Notes: generated from the letters alone by a model not told the origin. A DNA stretch of 64,000 nt from Wolbachia endosymbiont (group B) of Gerris lacustris (GCF_964028355.1 NZ_OZ034761.1:124001-188000), one strand, 5' to 3'; positions 35,401 through 47,300 are shown, counted from the stretch's first letter. A program made the numbers and translations.

Positions 35401-38344
35401 AGTTGTTAATTTTATTGATAAATCATATAAAGAAGCTTATGTAGGAGGTTCAGAGGTAATTTTAACATTTGGGCAGAAAGTTAATACGGCTGATAAACAT
35501 GGCAATACTCCCCTTCACCAAAAAGTAAAGCTTGGTAGATTGAATGAAGTGAAAAATCTTATAGATAGTGGTGCTATTATACTTAAGAATAAGGCAGGAA
35601 AAACTCCATCAGATCTAGCACATGATAAGGAAAATATTAAGCAATTGTTAGAAACAGCAAAATATTTTAACGAAAGTTTTGATAAATTTTACGGAGTATA
35701 TTTATGGGAAATATTCTTCCATATTCCAACACTGGTTGCATATCTATTCAATCAAGAGCAGAAGTTTGCTGAAGCACGTAAGTGGTACCAATATATCTTT
35801 AACCCTCTCAAAAAAAGTTGCGATGCATGGCAATTTGTTCCTTTTAAAGCTAAATGCGGAAATCCATATGATAATGAGAAGTGTGATAGTGGAAAGTTAA
35901 TTGATTTACTTGATCCGTACAAAGAGGCTGACAAGAAAAAGATCTCTTATGAGAAGTATGTGATAATATCGTATGTAGATAACTTGATTGACTGGGGTGA
36001 TATGCTCTTTTCTCAAAATTCATGGGAAGGAATTAATCAGGCAACAATGCTTTATATTAGAGCTTGGGATCTTCTTGGAGAAAAACCTAAAAAGAAAGGA
36101 AAGCACGCTATTGAGTGCCCTAAAGATATAGATCAATTATTAGGTAATAAAAACAATATGTGTAAAATAGAAGCAGCTATTCCAGCAAACACTAATCAAC
36201 AAAATATAGTGGCTTCTAGCAGAACTACAAGAGCGCTTGATACAACTATGTATTGCAGCTATTTCTGTACTCCAGAAAATAAAGATTTTATTGCCTTGTG
36301 GGATAGGATTGAGGATCGTCTTTATAAAATAAGACATTGCTTGGATATCAAAGGTAAACGTTTAGAGCTTCCTCTATTCCAACCACCAATTGATCCAAGA
36401 CAACTAATAAGTACTGCAGTCGGTGGAAGTATTATAAGGTTACCAAAAATAGCCCAAGTGCCTCATTACCGTTTCAAGTACATGATCACTTATGCTAAAT
36501 CAATTGCTGATACCGTTACTCAAATTGGCTCAGAACTGCTAAGTGCTTTAGAAAAGAAAGATGCTGAAGCACTTAGTTTACTTTACAACAAACAAGAAGC
36601 TGCAATGGCTAACTTAATGACAGCTATTAAGGAAAAAGCCATAGAAGCATTAAAAGAAGAAGCTAAAGCCCTTAATGTAAGCTTAAGCAGTGCAAAGGAT
36701 CGAAAATCTCACTATGAGAAATTAATTAATGACGGATTATCAGCTGCTGAAATTGCAGCAATAGTTGCAGCTGTTGCTTCTACAACTTTTTTAACTCTTT
36801 CAAATTATGCCACGCTAATTGCTGGAGCTTTAAGTCTTATTCCAAATATTTTTGGATTAGCATGTGGTGGTAGTAAACCTGAAGGGGTTGCAAAAGCTAC
36901 TGCTGAATCAATGATATTAACATCAAACACACTATCTAATATATCACAGAATGTAAGCACATCAGCAAGCTACGAAAGACGGGCACAAGATTGGGATCTG
37001 CAAAAAATCATGGCAACTCATGATGTTGAGCAAATTAGCCATCAAATAGAAGCTAATAGAATAAATCAAGCTAATGCTACACAAGACCTTAGAGCCCACA
37101 AGGAATCAATCAAGCAAATCAGAGAAAAAGAAGAGTTCTTTAGAAGTAAATTTACTAACCAAGAGTTATATAGCTGGATGAAGGGAGAACTTAAAAGCTT
37201 ATATATTAAAACTTATAGACTTGCACTAGAAGTTGCAAGGCAAGCTGAATGGACTTATCAGTATGAGATTGATAACGGCAAAGCGTTCATTCAACCAGGG
37301 CACTGGAATAGCTTAAAAGAAGGCCTACTTTCAGGACAAAAGTTAAAGTTTGAACTTGAGCAACTTGACAAAGAGTACCATGATACCAATGAAAGAAGGT
37401 TAGAAATCACTAAAGTAATCTCACTTAAATCTCTTGATCCTATAGCACTTCATGAGCTTAAAACTAAGGGAAGCTGTAAATTCTCCTTCACGGAAAAATT
37501 ATTTGACCTTGATTTCCCTGGTCACTATGCTCGTAAGATTAAAGATATAAAGATTACTGTTCCAGCAGTAGTTGGTCCTTATGAAAATGTTCATGCAAGT
37601 TTGCAACAAACAAGTAACCAAGTAGTGTTAAAAAGCGATGGTGCAATAAACGCAATTAAATACTTAGTGAACCCAAGTGAAGAAGAACAGCCTGAAACTG
37701 ATCTTTTAAGAGTTAACTGGAAGCCAAATCAAGAAATTGCTATCTCAAAAGCTGATCAAGATAGTGGGTTATTTGAACTTAGTTTTGGTGATGAACGTTA
37801 CTTACCATTTGAAGGCACAGGTGCAGTTTCTACCTGGGAATTAAGCCTTCCTCAAGCAACCAATAGGTTTGATATTAGTACTATTTCTGATGTGATAATT
37901 CATTTAGACTATACAGCTCTAAATGGAGGTGAGGTTTTAAGTCGTCAAGTAAAAAATCTTGATCAAATAAAGTACTATCAAGGTACATTAGTTGTCAATC
38001 TAAGTGCGGTCTACCCGGAAGAATGGGGCAAGTTTAAACAGGCAAAGGGGCAATTCTCTGAGTTAAAGTTCAAGCTATTTCCTGAAATCTTTCCTATTCA
38101 TGTAAAGGATCCAGAAGTTGATTTAAATGATGGTAACAATATCTGTATCATACCTACAACGCCAGATGCAGATAAAATAACTATAAAATTGGATAACTAC
38201 AACTGGGAACGTAATTCTAAAAAGATTGTTAATCCTTCACTAACAATTGGCACTGACTGGAATATTCAAGTCAACAATGCAGATATAAGTAAACTTGAGG
38301 AAATCATAATTATGGTTCCTTATAAAGCAACGATTAACTGGTAA
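29450..38344 (+). CDS. Giant TcA toxin subunit with kelch, coiled-coil and ankyrin insertions
   Basis: 2964 aa from ATG at 29450 (site AAGGGG). The start (ECDHCQSVLSPAAYFVKLVE ... RRPDLFELPLDC) is the VRP1-like TcA shell. Residues about 545-665 hold four 35-residue repeats around LDALINDSTLSE. About 715-1115 is a kelch-like propeller with repeated VAVVDGKAIFFGG and KIDIYD text. The TcA neuraminidase-like region follows (EIVDMYFAKEKEKLYVIGRT). About 1697-1950 is a charged coiled coil with three GGLNEEI repeats, and about 2010-2070 is an ankyrin pair (HGNTPLHQKVKLGRLNEV). The C-terminal pore region has a hydrophobic hairpin at about 2430-2480 (AAEIAAIVAAVASTTFLTL) and the TcB-binding end (KLFDLDFPGHYARKIKDIKI). 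It would form the injection channel for the fused TcB-TcC. Confidence 0.9.
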   Translation: MTTTNTNADSNIVEDILKTKDGYNECDHCQSVLSPAAYFVKLVETIEKYIPGHKLKERRPDLFELPLDCNSTNKTKLYLEIANEIMGKNLDRKLGGNALQKLATAKYPFNLPANFALVSIRAYLEKQGITLADLYKVLKPEADNVAESLGLSPEEYDLITSTNSNLSEVYGTSESELKNVEKFIAQTNIDSDKLERLIDCYNRIDPANKLSINSGNIDNIDQALGFLHRFIRLANKLGWSFDELSGVLIAVDNRKIKEIDANSLKEISRIKNLQEKFKKPLSEVCKLYQDASISIEASKNKEDASNAAESLFFLQGVKESDLKKIYGIEEPSEPFKEENFDEFIARTGVKRQEVEWLLDNYKSTTHSKKAKKQEKISVKEQKFLHNFTQLAGQLKLLFGKLNALIAVLPSEFKLKDLVTNTDNSTILKKIWNISDNELISLVNYNDEVSDKIGKSLISEVHKQILLARLMNISTAEIVQILLQLNITDLNLDNIERIFELNNWLNNNSITIEQLNTLINSSALSHQHVKEINEIEEEIEKNQELEIRKRLDSLVSHAELTGEWKIQIEKILEESEIKKLKNREKLDALMNNSTLSVDCKTKIKGILEELKSKEKLDSLINDSTLSEEYKIKEIIEKTGNKKLTSKERLDALINDSTLSEKCKTRISEVIEERENLHNEIRKHFNISSDVLAAAHQFTEKQPTNLQLLRLESPNKNIVHDVGIIGNKAIFLGESKVRNKSSVEHSISEPRENVAVATIGKKTIFFGGKKSENEYSRKIDIYDEDTGGWSTEAASEARDSAAVVVIGGKAIFLGGNKDNRRCSSQIDVYDDGVWEKHTASGARSNASVAVVGEKAIFFGGKINKTRSSAIDIYNNGEWVNRTDTASEARSNASVAIIDTKVIFFGGSKGDNQCSSKVDIYDSKAEKWTMHTVSEARENASVAVVDGKAIFFGGKVGQTRSNKIDIYDAKTEKWVEVRDTVSEARDMTSVAVVNKQAIFFGGDKGNEQFSSQVDIYDSIANSWTAHTVSEVRENVSVAVVDAKAIFFTRKKDNRATGQVYIYDSISKNWVVHVAVDNEIPDGLLAEITSSTRYCGKIDIYDNTAKAWKAVDVYKPDECTSISVRNNKATLVFKNAKGDTYERVYSIGLSVTYDAAIEELLNNTAVFTTLKMDAEDIDHITNHADAYKLKATWTEDQIKTLENYKTLQDEFSGNELTLSQYVEWLRDSYDESKVTEKIAQLTNLDKKLLNQIKEINAFKKCFSKENHPIDSLLKIKSFTDMSEQTGIAGEILLELKDLHNLPASTGWDQYNSAAKRLQESLSYVEGVKEHLEDQKRNILAGYMLHTYPEIKNKNMRGLYAFLLIDVEMSDCSKISLLKAGLNSLQLYIHRCMLGLEEGVTVNSKLTEEMWDLLDNYREWEATKKVALYPENYLNPTLRKSATAEYKELQNTLMQGNLTDEEAANAYIKYFEDFAQLVNLEIVDMYFAKEKEKLYVIGRTQAEPYIYYYRVADFKSDQAQNWLPWEKIDTKMPVSIARIIYAFGKVFIFWLQRIKKEKQVENRSIDDSTLIVNYIFKKVDGSWSAQQQLSGEIKREYEYERKMIEYLSKIDEHKNHIKNRAAGDSANLFYKNEIERYKKLIRGEFYGKLKVRLNEEQEVLIRSMEQEFENSEFVLTKYLRLKGESTYSFTDSEYLIHKSKNLNEAKSSIENSYKIRKEQYDEKIKAEKEEIETKIEMKDRKINDFCKEKEKLENNRNEQEGERKIKEKQKNDLQSIIDSIMERKRKGDDLQRKVENLKKRLDDLQQEKSIQDNLPKVSVEKGKLQEAINSLELRLRKSKEIVESKLGVLTQLTSLEIEATNLTDEIGKLAKEKNIVTLEGEKDELEKNGTIAQLENKIGGLNEEIGGLNEEIGGLNEKIHTKIEKIAEFKKEKTDLEKKIKNEYNQDILTKKKDEYFGKLDVQKTQDIELVTGLFNQKDNTNISLEEPIVVNFIDKSYKEAYVGGSEVILTFGQKVNTADKHGNTPLHQKVKLGRLNEVKNLIDSGAIILKNKAGKTPSDLAHDKENIKQLLETAKYFNESFDKFYGVYLWEIFFHIPTLVAYLFNQEQKFAEARKWYQYIFNPLKKSCDAWQFVPFKAKCGNPYDNEKCDSGKLIDLLDPYKEADKKKISYEKYVIISYVDNLIDWGDMLFSQNSWEGINQATMLYIRAWDLLGEKPKKKGKHAIECPKDIDQLLGNKNNMCKIEAAIPANTNQQNIVASSRTTRALDTTMYCSYFCTPENKDFIALWDRIEDRLYKIRHCLDIKGKRLELPLFQPPIDPRQLISTAVGGSIIRLPKIAQVPHYRFKYMITYAKSIADTVTQIGSELLSALEKKDAEALSLLYNKQEAAMANLMTAIKEKAIEALKEEAKALNVSLSSAKDRKSHYEKLINDGLSAAEIAAIVAAVASTTFLTLSNYATLIAGALSLIPNIFGLACGGSKPEGVAKATAESMILTSNTLSNISQNVSTSASYERRAQDWDLQKIMATHDVEQISHQIEANRINQANATQDLRAHKESIKQIREKEEFFRSKFTNQELYSWMKGELKSLYIKTYRLALEVARQAEWTYQYEIDNGKAFIQPGHWNSLKEGLLSGQKLKFELEQLDKEYHDTNERRLEITKVISLKSLDPIALHELKTKGSCKFSFTEKLFDLDFPGHYARKIKDIKITVPAVVGPYENVHASLQQTSNQVVLKSDGAINAIKYLVNPSEEEQPETDLLRVNWKPNQEIAISKADQDSGLFELSFGDERYLPFEGTGAVSTWELSLPQATNRFDISTISDVIIHLDYTALNGGEVLSRQVKNLDQIKYYQGTLVVNLSAVYPEEWGKFKQAKGQFSELKFKLFPEIFPIHVKDPEVDLNDGNNICIIPTTPDADKITIKLDNYNWERNSKKIVNPSLTIGTDWNIQVNNADISKLEEIIIMVPYKATINW

Positions 38345-38351
38345 CTTCTAT

Positions 38352-38394
38352 ACCTGCTATTTTAATAATGAGTAGCAGGTCTCTTTGCTTTTTT
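38352..38394 (+). terminator. Rho-independent terminator for the Tc toxin operon
   Basis: ACCTGCTA (38352-38359) pairs perfectly with TAGCAGGT (38373-38380), followed by a T-rich run (CTCTTTGCTTTTTT). It lies 8 nt after the toxin stop and overlaps the last codons of the convergent ankyrin gene. Confidence 0.65.
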
Positions 38395-41300
38395 CATTTG
38401 TGATACCTTTTTCTATAAGAACACTTTGTATAGAGGTAGGTACTTGGATGCTAGCTTGGGTTTGCGAATCAGCACTATTTAATATTCGGTCTTTCTTACT
38501 ATTATAGGCTTTTTTAAATCCATCGATTTGCTTTTGACTTAAATTTTGTGAAAATGCCTTTTCTACATATGAGTCTAAAAGACTAGCAATTGTATCATAA
38601 TTGCCACTTGTAATTTTTGCTGTGATAGTTTTTTGTACTTCTAAAAAATCAATCCTTACTGATTTCCATGCTATACCACTGCTACAAGCTGCTTGCTTCA
38701 TTACTTGTTCTAGCTTTTCCACTATACGTAAAGTACAGCCTATTGTCTCCTCTTTTGATAAAGTACTGCTTTCATAAGCTCTACATTTCATGTTGCATTT
38801 ATTTCCATTGAACCAGCTATATAATACATAATAAAGCATCATGTCTGCATTACTAATATTCCCAAGCCTTTCTTGAATAATAGGTGTAGCTGATTTACAG
38901 CTGGCCACCTTACCTGGTAAAAATGGCTGTTCAGTATTAGGTATCCAACCTTTTACCCAAGAAACCCAGCTACCTATCAGCGAAGAGTGCCTGCCTGCAC
39001 CACTGCTTTGAAACTGATCTGCAGTAGCAAAAAGATGGCGACTATGCCTGATATTAGCAACATGCTCTTTTTCTTCCAGAGCTTGGCTTAAGTATTCTGC
39101 TACACTTATACGGTTTGTAGAAATAGCTACATCAAGTGGATTTTCATGATCAATACTGAGAAGATTAATATCTGCTTCTTTTTCCTCTACAAGAAACTTG
39201 ACGGTTTCTAAATGACCATTACTAGCAGCAAAGTGGAGAGGCGTCCAATTATCTGCACCTACAGCATTAACACTTATTCCTTTATCAAGGAAAAATTTTA
39301 CAATGTCTTTATGTCCATTCTCAGCAGCAACATGTAGAGGCATTTTACTACTCAGATCAACAGCATTAATATTTGCTCCTTTCTCTTCTACTAAAAACCT
39401 TACAGCTCCCAAATGACCATGCCTTGCAGCATAGTGTAATGGTGTCCAATTGTCCTGACCTAAATCATTAACATTCATTCCCTGGTTTATTAAAAGTTCT
39501 ATAACTTTTTGATGCCCACGTTCAGCAGCAATGTGCAAAGGTTTTGCGCTGTTAGCATCTATAGCATTAAAATTTGCTCCCTCAGCTAAAAGCGATCGGA
39601 CAAAATCCAAATTACCAGAATGGGCAGCATAATGTAATGGCGTCCACATTAAACTAGTATCCGGATCATTAATACTGAGCCCTTGTTGTACGAAGAACAG
39701 TACAATATTTTTATGTACGTTATTAGCTGCGGAGTGTATCGGTCTTTTTCCATCATTACTTACAGCTTTAGTATCTGCACCTTCTTCAACCAAAGATTTA
39801 GTAGCCTTCAAGCGCCCATGCTGGGCAGCATAATGCAAAGGTGTTAATTGCTGATAATCAGCATTATTAACATTTAATTCTTTTTGCATAAAAAACTCTA
39901 CGATACGCTCATGTCCATACTTGGCTGCAATATGTAAAGGCCCAGCACCGTAAGCATCTTTATTATTGATGATGTTTCTATCTTGACGAACAAGAAACCT
40001 AATAACCTCTAAAAGTTTACTATCATCAATGTGTTTATTATTCCTGCCTTTAGCAGCATAATATAAAGGTGTCCAATTGTCTTTGCCTTTGTCATCAACA
40101 CTTAGCTGCTTTTGCACAACAAAAAATTCTACTATATCCTTATGACCATACTGAGCAGCATAATGCAAAGGTTTTGCATTACTAGAATCCTGAGCATTGA
40201 CATTTGCTCCTCTACTTACAAGAAGTTTAATCACTTCCAAATTACCGCCTTTAGCAGCATAATGTAGTGGTATTTGGCTCTCTTTATCTTGATAGTTAAC
40301 ATTCAATCCTCTGCTAAGGAAAAACCCAACAGCATTTTTGTGTCCATGTTCAGCAGCAATATGTAAAGGACTCACACCGTTAATATCAAAAGCAATAATA
40401 TTTGCTCCTTTGCCTGCAAGAAACTCAATAACGCTCAAATTACCACTTTCAGCAGCATAGTGCATTAATGTTTTATTACTTTTATCTTGGTCACCAATGC
40501 TTAATTGTTTTTCTACAGTAAAGAACTCCACAACATCTTTATGACCGTACTCAGCAGCAATATGCAAAGGCTTTAAATTGTTAGAACCTTTGGCATTGAT
40601 ATCTGCTCCTCTACTGATGAGGAACTTTATAACTTCTAAGTTATCACTCTTGGCAGCATAGTGTAATGGCGTCCACTGATTCTTATCTAAATCATTGACA
40701 CTTAATCCCCTATTGAGGAAAAACTCTACGATATCTTTATGTCCATACTCAGCAGCAATATGCAAAGATTTTGTTCCACTTATCGTTTGATCATGAATGT
40801 TTGATCTAAAGTTAATAAGTAGTTTCACAACTTCTAAGTTACCACTCTTAGCAGCTTCATGGAGCGGAGTAAGGTAATCTTTATTATTTCTAGCATTAGT
40901 ATAAGCCTTTTTTCTAAGAAGAAACCTGACAATCTCTAAATCACCACCTTGAGCAGCTTTGTGCAATGGTGTTAAGTCGTTATCATCTCTAGAGTTAACA
41001 TCTGCACCTATATTAAAATAGTGTTCAACCTTTCTAAAATCTTTCTGACTTATCGCATCAAATAATCCTGCGTTTGAAAGAGCTTTTATGACTTCTAGGT
41101 GGCGCTTTTCTGTAGCAAGTTGTAACGGTATCTTGCCATGAAAATCTTGAACATTAATATCTGCCTCTCTTTCTATAAGCAACTTCACAACCTCTGAGTG
41201 ACCAGAATCAGCAGCATAATGGAGTGGTGTCCAGCTATTCCAACCAGAAGCATTAATATTTGATCCGCTGTTAAGCAAAAATTCCACTACGCCTTTATGG

Positions 41301-44300
41301 CCATATTGAGCAGCAATATGTAAAGGTTTTATGTAATGAGACCCAGCATTAACATTTGCCCCTTCTTCTACTAAAAGTTTTATGAGTTTTATGTGGTTTC
41401 TATAAGCGGCATAATGCAGTGGTGTCCAGTTATTGTGACCAGAATAATTAACATCAGCTCCTTCTTTAAGGTAATCTTTAACTCTTTGTATGTCATTCCT
41501 TCCTACAGAATAAAACATAGCCTCATTTAACAGCAATTCAGTAATTTCTCCATTCTCTTTTTCTTTAGCAAGTTGTAATGGTGTTTTACCGTTTGAATCC
41601 CTTGCGTTGGTGTCTGCTCTCTTTTCTATTAGTAACTTTACAAGCTCAAAATAACCTTCCTCTGCAGCATAATGTAATGGCGTTTTATTATTTTTGCCTG
41701 GTTCACTAGCACTTACTCCATGTTCAAGCAAGAACTCAGCAACATTTTTGTATCCATTTTTGGTAGCAACATGTAACGGGCTTTCACCACTAATGCTTTT
41801 CATGTTTAGGTTCGCTCCTTTACTTTGTAAAAACCTTATCATTGATAAGTCGCCATTTTCTGCTGCAATATGCAACATTCCCCATCCCCACCTGTTAGTC
41901 ACATCAACATCAGCTCCATTAGTAAGATATTCACTAATTTTATCACGATCTCCCTGCTTAACGGCATTAAATAACACCTTATCTTGTAACAATTTAATAA
42001 TCTCAGGGTCAGTTGCAAGTTGCAATGGCGTATTTTCTTCAGAATCTTGAATATTGATATCTGCGCCTTTCTCTATCAAAAATTCTACAGATGCTGAATG
42101 GCTTTTCTCAGCTGCTTGATGTAAAGCTGTTTTTCCACTTGCACCTTTGTCATCGATACTCAACCCTTCTCTGTTTTTCCTTAGGAAAAACTCCATCACA
42201 TTTGTATGACCATATTGAGCAGCAACATGCAATGGCTTATTTCTGTTAGTATCCTTAAGGTTGATATCCGCGTCTTCTCCTACCAGAAATTCTACTACTG
42301 CCAAGCGTCCATGTCTAGCAGCATAATGTAATGGTGTCCAATTATTCCTACCACGACTGTCAACACCCTCACTTTTCTCTTTTCCTACTATCAAAAACGC
42401 TACTATGTCTTCGTATCCATTCCTGGCAGCATAATGCAAAGGCTTTGCATTATAAGACTTAGCATCAACATTTGCTCCTTGCGCCTTTAGAAGCCTAACG
42501 ATTTCAATGTAACCTTTGCTAGCGGCATCATGCAGCAATGTCCAGTCATTTTCGTCTTTGTAGTTAGGGTCTGCTCCTTCAGCAAGATACTGTTCAACTT
42601 TACTTAACTCTCCTTGTTTCACAGCATTAAATAATGCTTTATTATGCAATAATCTTGCTGCTTCCTGATGGTTTTTACCGCTTGCTAGTTGCAAAGGTGT
42701 TTTGTTATCAGTACTTTTAGCATCAATATCTGCTCCTTTTTCTATTAAAAATTTTACAACTTCTGGATACCCTTTGTCAGCAGCGTAGTGTAGCATAGTC
42801 CAATCATTATTACCTTTATCGTTAATGCTTAGCTCATCCCCGTGCCACCTAAGGAAAAATTCTATAATACTTCTATGCCCGTTATCTGCAGCAATATGTA
42901 AAGGCTTATTTCCGTTAGAATCTTGAGCATTAATATTTGCCCTCTTTGTTATCAGAAGTTCTACAATTGCCAAACCACCTCTGCTTGCAGCATAGTGAAG
43001 CGGTGTCCATCCATTTCTATTTGCATCATTAACACTAAGGCCAGCTCTTTCCTCTTTCAGAAAGAATTCTACCACGTTTCTACGACCGTAATCAGCAGCA
43101 ATATGCAAAGGCTTGTTGCCATTTTGATCTCTAGTATTAATGTTCGCCCCTCTTGATATTAGAGCCTGAGCAATTCTTAGATGTCCTCTACTTGCAGCTT
43201 CATGTAATACTGTCCATCCATTCTTATCTGAATAATTAACGTTAGCTCCATTATCAAGGTATCTTTCTACATCATTTAAATTTCCCTGCTTTACAGCATG
43301 TAATAATGTTTTATTTTGTAATAACCTTTTAATTGGCCCTTCATTAGCTAGTTGCAGAGGTGTTAGATTATCATAGTCAATTGCATTAATATCTGCACCA
43401 TTCTCTATGAGAAACTCTGCAACTTCAGGGTAGTTGTACTTGGCAGCATAATGGAGTGGAGTCCAATTATTTTTGCCCCTATCATTAATGCTGGCACCTG
43501 CCTCATTCGCACCGTTTTTTCTACTGAGAAAATATCTTACAACATCTAAAGAGCCTTTCTCGGCAGCAACATGCAAAGGTTTATCTCCATCTCTACTTTT
43601 AGCATTAATATTCGCTCCCTTTTCTTCCACTAAAGACCTGATTAATGGCAAATTATTTCTCACAGAAGCAGCGTGTAAAAGCCCCCATCCCCATCTGTTA
43701 GTAGAGTTTACATTAGCTCCATCTCTGAAAGAGTCTTGTACTCTCACTAAATTTCCTTCTTTCACAGCATCAAAAAGTGCTTTATTTAACAATAATTCCT
43801 TGACTCCTTCATCCTGGGTAAGTTGTAGAGGTGTTTTGCCACCAGAGTTTTCTGCATTGATATTTGCACCTCTTGTTATCAAAAGCTCCACAACTTCCGA
43901 CCTGCCCTGCTCAGCAGCATAATGGAGTGGTGTCCAGCTATCTTTACCTAAATCGTTAACACTGAGCTTTTTATCAAGAAAAAACTTTACTATATCCGTA
44001 TGTCCATTCTTTGCAGCAAGATGCAGAGGTTTATCCCCATCAGCATCTTTAAGATTAATATCTGCACCTTTTTCTCCTACTAAATATCGAACAACTTCAA
44101 AGTGATTGCTCTCAGCAGCATAGTGTAGTGGTGTTTTATTATCTTTACCTTTATCATTAACTTTACCGTTGAGTAGAAGCTTCACAATGTTTATGTGGCC
44201 ATATTGTGAAGCAATATGCAAAGGTTTGTCCCCATCAGAATTTTCAGCATCAATGCTTGCCCCTCTTTCTACTAGAAGCGAAGCTATTAGCAAATGACCT

Positions 44301-47300
44301 TTTTCAGCTGCACGATGCAACAACGTCCAATCATTACCGCTCAGAGAGTTAGGATCAGCTCCATTGTCAAGATATCTTTGAACTTGAGTATATTCCCCTT
44401 GCTCTACAGCATCAAATAATGCCTCATTTTGTAATGACCTGGCAATTTCCTGATTACCAGTTATAAGCTCTAAAGGTGCTTTACCTTGGGCATTCTGGAT
44501 AGTAATATCTGCACCTTCTTTGACAAGAAAATTTACAGTTTGTGAATAGTTGTTTGCACTAGCATAATGAAGTGGTGTCCAATTATCTCTACCTAAATCA
44601 TTAATATCCATTCCCTGCTCATCAATGAAAAACCTTACTATTGGCTGATGCCCACTTTTGGCTGCAACGTGTAATGGTTTGTCCTCGTCAGAATTTCTAA
44701 TGTTAATGTCTGCCCGCTCTCTCGTTAAAAACCTTACGATTTTTAGATGCCCGCCTTCAGATGCATAATGCAGTGGAGTCCAATTGTTTAAATCAGTTGC
44801 ATTAACAGCTGGCCAACTTTGCACTAAAAGCTCAACCACATCAGAGTAACCATGACGTGCAGCATGATGAAGGAAAATTCTGCCATTTTGATCCCTATAG
44901 TCAATATTAACCCTTATTCCTTTAACTTCTTTGTTGAGATAATTTCTCACCTCCGATACTTTATTTTGTTTTACAGCACCAGACAACCCTTCATTTAGTA
45001 AGAATTGAATTACTTCAGGCTCGCTTGCCAGATCTACTGGTAACTTTCCTTGAGAATTATGAGCATTAATATTCGCTCCTTTCTTTATAAGAAACTTTAC
45101 AATCTCAATATGACCTTCTTTAGAAGCATGATGTAAAGCCGTCCAATTATTTCTATCTTTGCTATCAATAGTAGCTTCTTTTTCTTCAATCAAGTACTGT
45201 ACAACATTAAGGCTATTGCTTGCAGCAGCATAATGCAGGGGCGTCCACTTATTTTCCCCTTGTTCATTAACGCTTAATTCTTGTTGATCGATAAAAAATT
45301 CTACAATATCTTTATGCCCATTTTTTGCAGCAATGTGCAAAGGTTTTTCTCTACTATCTGTTCTTGCGTTTATATTTGCTTTTTTTTCTACCAGAAATTC
45401 TGCTACTTTTGTATAACCGTTGCGAGCAGCATAATGGAGTGGTGTCCAATTATTTAGATCTGAATAGTCAATATCAATCTCATTTGCAAAAAGACCTTTA
45501 ATCCTATTAATATCATCACCCAGGTTATCTCCTTTTACAGCATTGAATAACTCTCTACTCCGCAATAACTTTGCCACCTCCTTGTGACTATCTCCTTTTT
45601 CAACAGCAAGTTGCAACGGTGTTTCTCCACTTAAACCCGTAGCATCAATATTTGCTCCTTTTTCTATAAGAAATTTTACTACCGGTAATCGATTTTCATA
45701 AACGGCATAGTGAAGCGGTATCCAGTTATTTTTTCCTACTTCATCAATATTTGCTTGCTTACTCAGAAAAAGCTCTACCACGTCACCTTTGCCATAAGTA
45801 GCAGCAAGATGTAAAGGTGTATTTCCGTCAGAATCTTTAGCGTTAACAACATTTGGATCTTTATTGATAAGTTCTGTTGCTAGCGTTTTATACCCTAAGC
45901 TAGCAGCGTAATGTAACGGCTGCCATCCATTTTTCTCGTATGAATAATTAAGATTTTGAATATATTTTCTGACCTTTGATACATCATTTTTCCTTATAGC
46001 ATCAATCAACGCCTTGCCCTGCAACATTGCTTTAACTTCTTGCCAATTACTTTCACCTTGGGAAAGCTGTTGAGCAAGCTCAAGTGGAGTTACACTATCA
46101 GAATTTTCAGCATAAATATCTGCTTCTTTTTTTATCAAAAACTTTACTAAATCGCTGCTACCTTTGTTAACAGCATGATGTAGCGGTGTCCAATTATCCT
46201 TTCCTTGATCATTAATATCTAATCCCTTCTCATCAATGAAGAATCTTACAACTTTTGTATGTGCATGGCTGGACGCAATATGTAAGGGTTTATCTCCATC
46301 ATTAGTTGTAGCATTAATGTTTGCTCCTCTTTTCACTAGTAGCTTTACCAGCTCTTGAGCTTCTGTTTTTTTATTAGCAGTATAATGTAACGGGGTCCAT
46401 CCGTTATTATCTTCACGATTAATTTCAGCTCCTTCCTCAAGGCATTTTTTGATCTTGTTAATATTTCCTTCTTCTATTGAATTAAGCAATGCTTTACTCA
46501 ATAATAACTGTGTTGTTGCCTGATGGTCTTTTTCTTTAGCTAATTGTAACGGTGTTTTGTTACCGGAATTTATAGCGTCAATATTTGCTCCCTTTTCAAG
46601 AAGAAGCTCTACAATATTTTTATGACCTTGATCAGCAGCAATATGTAAAGGCGTATTTCTCTCATGGTCTTTAGTATTAATAACATTTGAATCTTTTTTT
46701 ATGAGCTCTTCTGCTGAAGCTTTATAACCTAAACTTGCAGCATAGTGTAATGGAGTCCACTTATTACTTTCATACAGATAGCTAACTTTAGCTTTCCTCT
46801 GAATAAGATTTTCAACTTCTGTAATATCATTCTGCTTTACGGCATCAATTAATGCCTTACCTAGCAGTATTTCTTTCACTTTTTTATAGTCCTTGTCTTT
46901 AATGAGATCAAATGGAGTTTCATTGCCATAATTTTTAGCATTGATATTTGCTTCCTTTTTCTCTACCAAGTACCTAACGACATCAACGCGATTACTTTCA
47001 GCAGCATAATGTAGGGGTGTCCAATTATCCTTTCCTGGGTCATTAACACTTAATCTTTTTTCATCCAGAAAGAACTTTACGATATTTTCATGTCCATTCC
47101 TTGCAGCAATGTGTAAAGGCTTATTATTATCAGAATTTCTAGAATTAATGTCTGCATTTTTATCTACTAAAAACCTTACAAATTCCAAATCATCTACTGT
47201 TCTATTAGAAGCGTAATGTAAGGCTGTCCAACCATTCTGATTTTTATAATCAATTTCTCCTTTTTCAAGACATTCCTGAACTTTTTTACTACTTCCTTCC

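Noticed and set aside
41694..43922. Several plus-strand frames with signal-like leucine-rich text
   Set aside because: Antisense of ankyrin repeats; they repeat with the ankyrin period and have no start signals.
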